Shown: in pieces, positions 59,389 through 64,000 of the stretch | Layout of the letters: each line of letters opens with the position of its first letter | Position numbering within the stretch: position 1 is the first letter of the stretch | Origin: Marisa cornuarietis | Lineage: Eukaryota > Mollusca > Gastropoda > Architaenioglossa > Ampullariidae | Direction: 5' to 3' | DNA: 64,000 nucleotides | Assembly: GCA_004794655.1 (NCBI GenBank) | Contig: SMMW01000153.1 | Location: forward strand, 3,606,501 to 3,670,500 | The notes under the pieces: generated by a model | Told to the model about the DNA's origin: nothing | The model's database searches: none | Seen by the model: the letters and a program-made list of their open reading frames with translations, nothing else | Position numbers and translations under genes: made by a program

Positions 59389-60484
59389 TGACTAGACCAG
59401 TACAGTACAACTAGTCTTGTGACTAGACCAATACTCTACAACTAGTCTTGATGTCTTGATACAAACACGGTGTGACTAGACCAGTACTCTACAACTAGTC
59501 TTGATACAAACACGGTGTGACTAGACCTGTACTCTACAACTAGTCTTGATGTCTTGATACAAACACGGTGTGACTAGACCTGTACTCTACAACTAGTCTT
59601 GATACAAACACGGTGTGACTAGACCAGTACTCTACAACTAGTCTTGATACAAACACGGTGTGACTAGACCAGTACTCTACAACTACTCTTGCTGTCTTGA
59701 TACAAACACGGTGTGACTAGACCAGTACTCTACAACTAGTCTTGATACAAACACGGTGTGACTAGACCAGTACTCTACAACTACTCTTGCTGTCTTGATA
59801 CAAACACGGTGTGACTAGACCAGTACTCTACAACTAGTCTTGCTGTCTTGATACAAACACGGTGTGACTAGACCAGTACTCTACAACTAGTCTTGCTGTC
59901 TTGATACAAACACGGTGTGACTAGACCAGTACTCTACAACTAGTCTTGATGTCTTGATACAAACACGGTGTGACTAGACCAGTACTCTACAACTAGTCTT
60001 GCTGTCTTGATACAAACACGGTGTGACTAGACCAGTACTCTACAACTAGTCTTGATGTCTTGATACAAACACGGTGTGACTAGACCAGTACTCTACAACT
60101 AGTCTTGCTGTCTTGATACAAACACGGTGTGACTAGACCAGTACTCTACAACTAGTCTTGATGTCTTGATACAAACACGGTGTGACTAGACCAGTACTCT
60201 ACAACTAGTCTTGCTGTCTTGATACAAACACGGTGTGACTAGACCAGTACTCTACAACTAGTCTTGATGTCTTGATACAAACACGGTGTGACTAGACCTG
60301 TACTCTACAACTACTCTTGCTGTCTTGATACAAACACGGTGTGACTAGACCTGTACTCTACAACTGCTCTTGCTGTCTTGATACAAACACGGTGTGACTA
60401 GACCAGTACTCTACTGCTAGTCTCGACATCTACACTGTCTATTTTTAATGTGACTAAACCAGTACTCTACTGCTAGTCTCGGCA
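59389..60484. repeat. 53/44-bp minisatellite with dimeric higher-order structure, about 21 copies
   Basis: Full units are 53 bp and hold TGACTAGACCAGTACTCTAC, AACTAGTCTTG, a GATGTCTT or GCTGTCTT segment, and GATACAAACACGGTG. Shorter 44-bp units lack the GNTGTCTTG segment. From about 59820 to 60290 the GATGTC and GCTGTC forms largely alternate, so a dimer of about 106 bp has been amplified. Inside each unit GACTAG and CTAGTC can pair across a 15-base loop containing AGTACT. The last units (60400-60484) are diverged. Confidence 0.95.
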
Positions 60485-60489
60485 CTTAC

Positions 60490-62985
60490 CCAGCCTAACT
60501 CCGGGTGGTGGTGTGTGGTGGCGATGGTGAGGAGGGATATTGTGTAAGACTTGTTTTCTTTCCTGGTAAACAGCATGAGGAATATTTAAACGAAATGTAA
60601 CGGTGAGAGCATGTGGCCTGCGTGCCAGCTTCACGATTTTCGTGTCATACTTATGATTAAAACACACACTGGCCACAAATACTGGGTTCCTGACACAAAA
60701 TTCAGGAGACAGAAAGATAAATGGATTTGAAGAAAGAAAACTCCTGATCACGATGCTTCCTATTGCTTATAGCTTTCTGATTTCGCCATTTTTGTTTCTT
60801 TTAAGGACTAATTTATTTATTTCGACACACTGCGTTCTAGGCACCTTGTGAACCTGACAATGAAGTTAATGGGGCAGAAAGTAAATAAAGTAAATTACTG
60901 ACGGCTTAACAGAAGGACTTCAGCTAAACTGAGCATGACACTGCTAATAAATTTAAAGGCCTTTCCCCCCTGTGACGTAAGCTCAGTGCGGTGCAGTTCT
61001 GGCACGTGTGGTGCGCCGTACCAAGGGGATGTGTGGTTAAGAGCCATTCGACCGTTTTCCCGAGAAAGTTTATGCATTCTCTTATCTGATGACTCTCCAC
61101 ACATGGGCTTTGCTGCGCTCGGGAATCGTAAGCTGACGCGAGGAAAATAAAGGTTTTTTTTTTTTTACAGCCACCCTCAATTTTTATCGCCAACAAATGG
61201 CAAAAACAACAACAAAAAAAGGTCGGTTTCTATGACGTCACAACCGGTGCACAGACAGGCTTCATAGCAGCCGTTAGATTGAATGGCTGGTTCCGGTACG
61301 TTGATTGATACTCACGAAAATCGGAATAGCTTGGCAGACTCCAATGCACGTCTGCACTCATCCTCGCTAGTTTGTGTTTATTGCTTCTCTCCCCTTCCCT
61401 TCCGGTCCCCAAAGTGGCGACACCTATTTAGATTCGCGTTTCGTTGACGTGGGCGTTATTGCCTTGACCTTAAACATCTCCTACAGTCACTCGTCTGGAG
61501 AGCCATGTGAAAATGTTACCTTTTAAACTGTCCTTGTGTATTTTGAATGTATCTTCCAGCAACTCCTCGTTCTCGAGTGTAGTTAGATTGTCAGAAGGCC
61601 AAGTTACGAAGCTCTCAAGTCTTGAACTCAAGCATGTTCCAGAATGATCTTGAGTTCTTCTGGAAACGTAAACAGTTCCTAAGGATTTGTAGCAGGAAAT
61701 GGTTTGGTAAAAGGTACAAGGGTCGTTCTTTCGCGGTTTTTCATTTTTAGTGAAATCTCGAGGTCTCGCTTGCTCTTCAGATGGTCAGGAGGAAAAGACA
61801 TCGACAGAATCTTCCATCGAGACATCCCAGACCTGTGGCAGTGGTCGTTAAGTTTCCACAGTTGTCAGCTGGATGTGGATGCTACACCCTATCCCCAATC
61901 CCGAGGTTATTTCACTTCCGGTGTCAGGGAGCTCTCTTGCCACGGAGCTACGAACAGAACGCAAGGAAGAACCTCAGGGGTATCTAACAACCTAGCCCAC
62001 TCACGGGATCTGGACATCTACTATTAGCTATTACGTCTGATTTTGCCACAAGGTTACAATTTTGTCACAAAATTACAATTTTAATTAGCTGTTGATTGAA
62101 GTTCCGTGCTCTAGGTAGTCAAGTAAGATCCACCATGTCTGCTTTCGTCTGCTCATGCGCCATGGTCAATCTGACCCAAACCGATTGAATACTAGTTGCA
62201 ATCAAACACCTTATCTTTCAAACTAATTTTTTTCTATACAGTTCTATTGTGAAAAAAATTTATATTGATGATATATTATACTCGATGTCTATTATTGGAA
62301 TTCGCTAATACGCATGCCAAATAAATGACTGTCAGAATAATGTGTAAAGAGCTTGGTAAAGAAATATAAACCAAAAACGAAAAAGAAATCTCCTTCTTAA
62401 CGAAATCCTCTTCTCTTTTTTTGTCAGCCTGGAGCCAAAATCTTGTCCGAGACATTTCTCTGTGGTCTGGTGGCCAGAAATAGACGGCCCCACGTCTTTC
62501 TGTCCGGTTTTGAACACAACGGGTGTCGGAGTCGATCGGTCAGGTCCGACACAAATGTTTAGTTACACACGCGCTGGTCTGTGCAAGCTCCTCCAGTTAC
62601 ACTTGTGTTTTCTCCGAGGAGGAAGAGGCGCGCCTGTGGGAATTATTTGTGTCCGTGATTTATGTGGACAAGAGCCACCACCATCATTCTCTAAATGGCC
62701 ATCGGTGTCACGGACCGGACTGTCGAAGCAGCTTTGCAGGGAGGGCCTGCAACTGGAAGACAGTAGACGAGGAGAGAATGTGGCAGCCAGCTACGTGTGT
62801 GGAGCCCGCAGGTTTCTACGTCTTGATGACGTCGCCAGCACGTGATGCCGTTGAAGATGACGTCAGGATGGTAATGCCGGCTCTGTCCTTAGGTCAGCGA
62901 CAAGTTCCAGGGTGTGAAATGTCATGAAAATGAAAACATTTGTCTTCTTTGAACGGAGACTAGCTCCATGAAATAGTTAATATAT
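60490..62985. other. Non-coding or unassigned stretch
   Basis: CRE palindromes TGACGTCA lie at 61233-61240 and 62858-62865. The interval 62460-62930 is more GC-rich and holds two overlapping plus-strand frames of 127 and 134 codons with no recognised domain. A pyrimidine tract ending in CCGAG near 62615 could be a 3' splice site. I cannot assign a gene. Confidence 0.4.
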
Positions 62986-62986
62986 A

Positions 62987-63746
62987 AGGCCTATTCTCAC
63001 GCTGCAATGTTTTCAGGGTTTGCATGTGCAATATTTTGTCTGCTAGGCACCGTTCTACTCTCACGTAGCAAGGCCACTCGCTAGTCTCCTGTTAGGTGAC
63101 GTCATCCGCGCAGCGCATTGTGGGTAGTCGACAAAATGGCAGACAATCAGATACTTTCGGAAGCTACTGCTGCTACGTTAATAACATTGTCTGATGAAGT
63201 AGGGAGAGAGAAAAGAAGAAAAAAACAGCTGTGGGTGAGGGGTGGGTAACGCGAAGGAGTCGCTTAGATGCCTTATTTTCATTTCCTCTAAAGAAATATC
63301 TTCGGAAGACTCGGAGAGAATGCAGACGCTTTTTGCGAATGTCGTCTGCAACGTTTGAAGAACTTTTATATCTGATCGAGGCTGCCCACAGCACGAACAA
63401 TTTCAATTCAGGCATTCTTGGCCTTATGTCGGTTGAGATACTCTGGACTGGCAGTGTCGAACAGTCACGGGTAGTTTTCCCACATACAAATCATACTCGT
63501 ACCCCTTTCCTCTGACCACACCGCCATTTTCTAATTTGGAGGTAAAAGGGAGGCGACTGTGTTCAAGCATTTCGATTGGCTACACCATGTAATGTAGGTC
63601 AGGCTCTGCAAGAAAATAGAATCGCGTCCTATCCGTGAAAACCTCGATGTAAAGCCCCCACCCAGCCGTGTGCAAAACTCGGAAAGGTCCTACCAGGGCC
63701 TGCTAACCCTGCTAAGTGCGGAATATTGCAGCGTGAGAATAGGCCT
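62987..63746 (+). mobile_element. 760-bp non-autonomous PIF/Harbinger element
   Basis: The ends are perfect 22-bp inverted repeats. The left end starts AGGCCTATTCTCACGCTGCA (62987-63008) and the right end is its exact complement (63725-63746). ATA stands on both outer sides (62984-62986 and 63747-63749), compatible with the 3-bp duplication typical of this superfamily. The interior encodes the N-terminal part of a Harbinger-type transposase and no DDE catalytic domain. The element is a deletion derivative that would need a transposase in trans. Confidence 0.8.
63136..63400 (+). pseudogene. Harbinger (HARBI1-like) transposase N-terminal fragment, frameshifted
   Basis: An ATG at 63136 in good context (A at -3, G at +4) opens a frame MADNQILSEATAATL ending KKQLWVRGG-stop near 63243. 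One frame over, from 63240, WVTRRSRLDALFSFPLKKYL and RRFLRMSSATFEELLYLIEA continue the family's usual order: a W-V-R-x-W block, a linker, then the R-F-x-R-M-s-x-x-F-x-E-L-L helix. The WVR-W motif is interrupted by the frameshift. Similarity ends after about 63375, where the rest of the transposase including the DDE residues has been deleted. It lies wholly inside the inverted-repeat-bounded element. Confidence 0.7.
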
Positions 63747-63749
63747 ATA

Positions 63750-64000
63750 CAAACCTTGAATGACATCTTGGATGTATTTTTAGGATCAGAGGATCAACCA
63801 AAGTCAGGCTCACAGCGATTTACAAAACTGTTAGATGTATGAACATTGTTCCACGCATCACCACCCCGCGCCCAATAAACAAACATAAACACTAGTGATA
63901 CCTATACAAGGAAAAGTATCATCGTAGACAAGCCGCACAGCTACCCAACAGCGTAAACGACTTCTCGTTTTCATGGTTTGATGAAGGAGTCAGCGAGAGA
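63750..64000. other. Non-coding end of window
   Basis: I see no feature in the last 250 bp. Confidence 0.5.

Noticed and set aside
58856..59410. 184-codon minus-strand frame with a signal-peptide-like start
   Set aside because: The start is TTG and lies inside the 53/44-bp minisatellite. The hydrophobic start precedes the first ATG, and no homology is recognised.

Overview
The window looks like non-coding, repeat-rich nuclear DNA from an animal. Long (CA)n/(GT)n runs, an (ATC)32 run, many minisatellite families, spliceosomal-type splice-site look-alikes and degraded non-LTR retrotransposon fragments argue against bacteria or an organelle. The retrotransposon reverse-transcriptase C-terminal domain (YLG, YKSL, GH-T-H, TLSKT, GTLEGGR-like motifs) resembles copies that I associate with molluscs and other lophotrochozoans. 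A gastropod is my best guess, but it is an inference. I found no protein-coding gene with recognisable homology other than transposable-element remnants, and no convincing intact tRNA or rRNA gene.

Layout. 1-2.2 kb is plain AT-rich sequence. 2.24-2.77 kb is a 33-bp minisatellite. 3.1-3.8 kb is GC- and CpG-rich. A 176-bp hAT-type MITE with a perfect 8-bp target duplication lies at 5.52-5.69 kb. Three decayed LINE copies lie at 8.75-9.74 (minus), 15.19-15.78 (plus) and 18.89-20.68 kb (minus). The third is split by an 844-bp TTAA-flanked MITE, whose diverged relative lies at 23.3-23.6 kb. 22.52-22.62 kb holds a 10-bp ACGTG array, 24.9-25.2 kb a GT-rich 40-bp repeat, 26.26-28.35 kb a 44-bp satellite of nearly 50 copies with higher-order duplication, and 29.14-29.67 kb a 21-bp repeat with 84-bp higher-order structure.

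30-42.5 kb is mostly unique DNA with microsatellites, tRNA-like relics and one TATA/CCAAT promoter candidate near 37.0 kb. 42.57-43.15 kb is a G-rich 15/30-bp minisatellite. 43-53.9 kb is mostly unique sequence and contains an inverted copy (52.18-52.49 kb) of a repeat also found at 17.76-18.05 kb. 53.9-60.5 kb has three more minisatellite families (about 24, 20 and 53/44 bp), an (ATC)n run, a tRNA-type SINE and a candidate short secreted cysteine-rich ORF (55.28-55.51 kb). 62.99-63.75 kb is a 760-bp deletion derivative of a PIF/Harbinger transposon, with 22-bp perfect terminal inverted repeats and a frameshifted transposase N-terminus.

No pathway or operon can be read here. What the window shows is genome dynamics: nested transposon insertion, non-autonomous DNA transposons of three superfamilies, and minisatellites that expand as multi-unit blocks. 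Where a repeat unit is a multiple of 3 bp (33, 21, 15/30, 24), long ORFs appear by construction and should not be annotated as genes.
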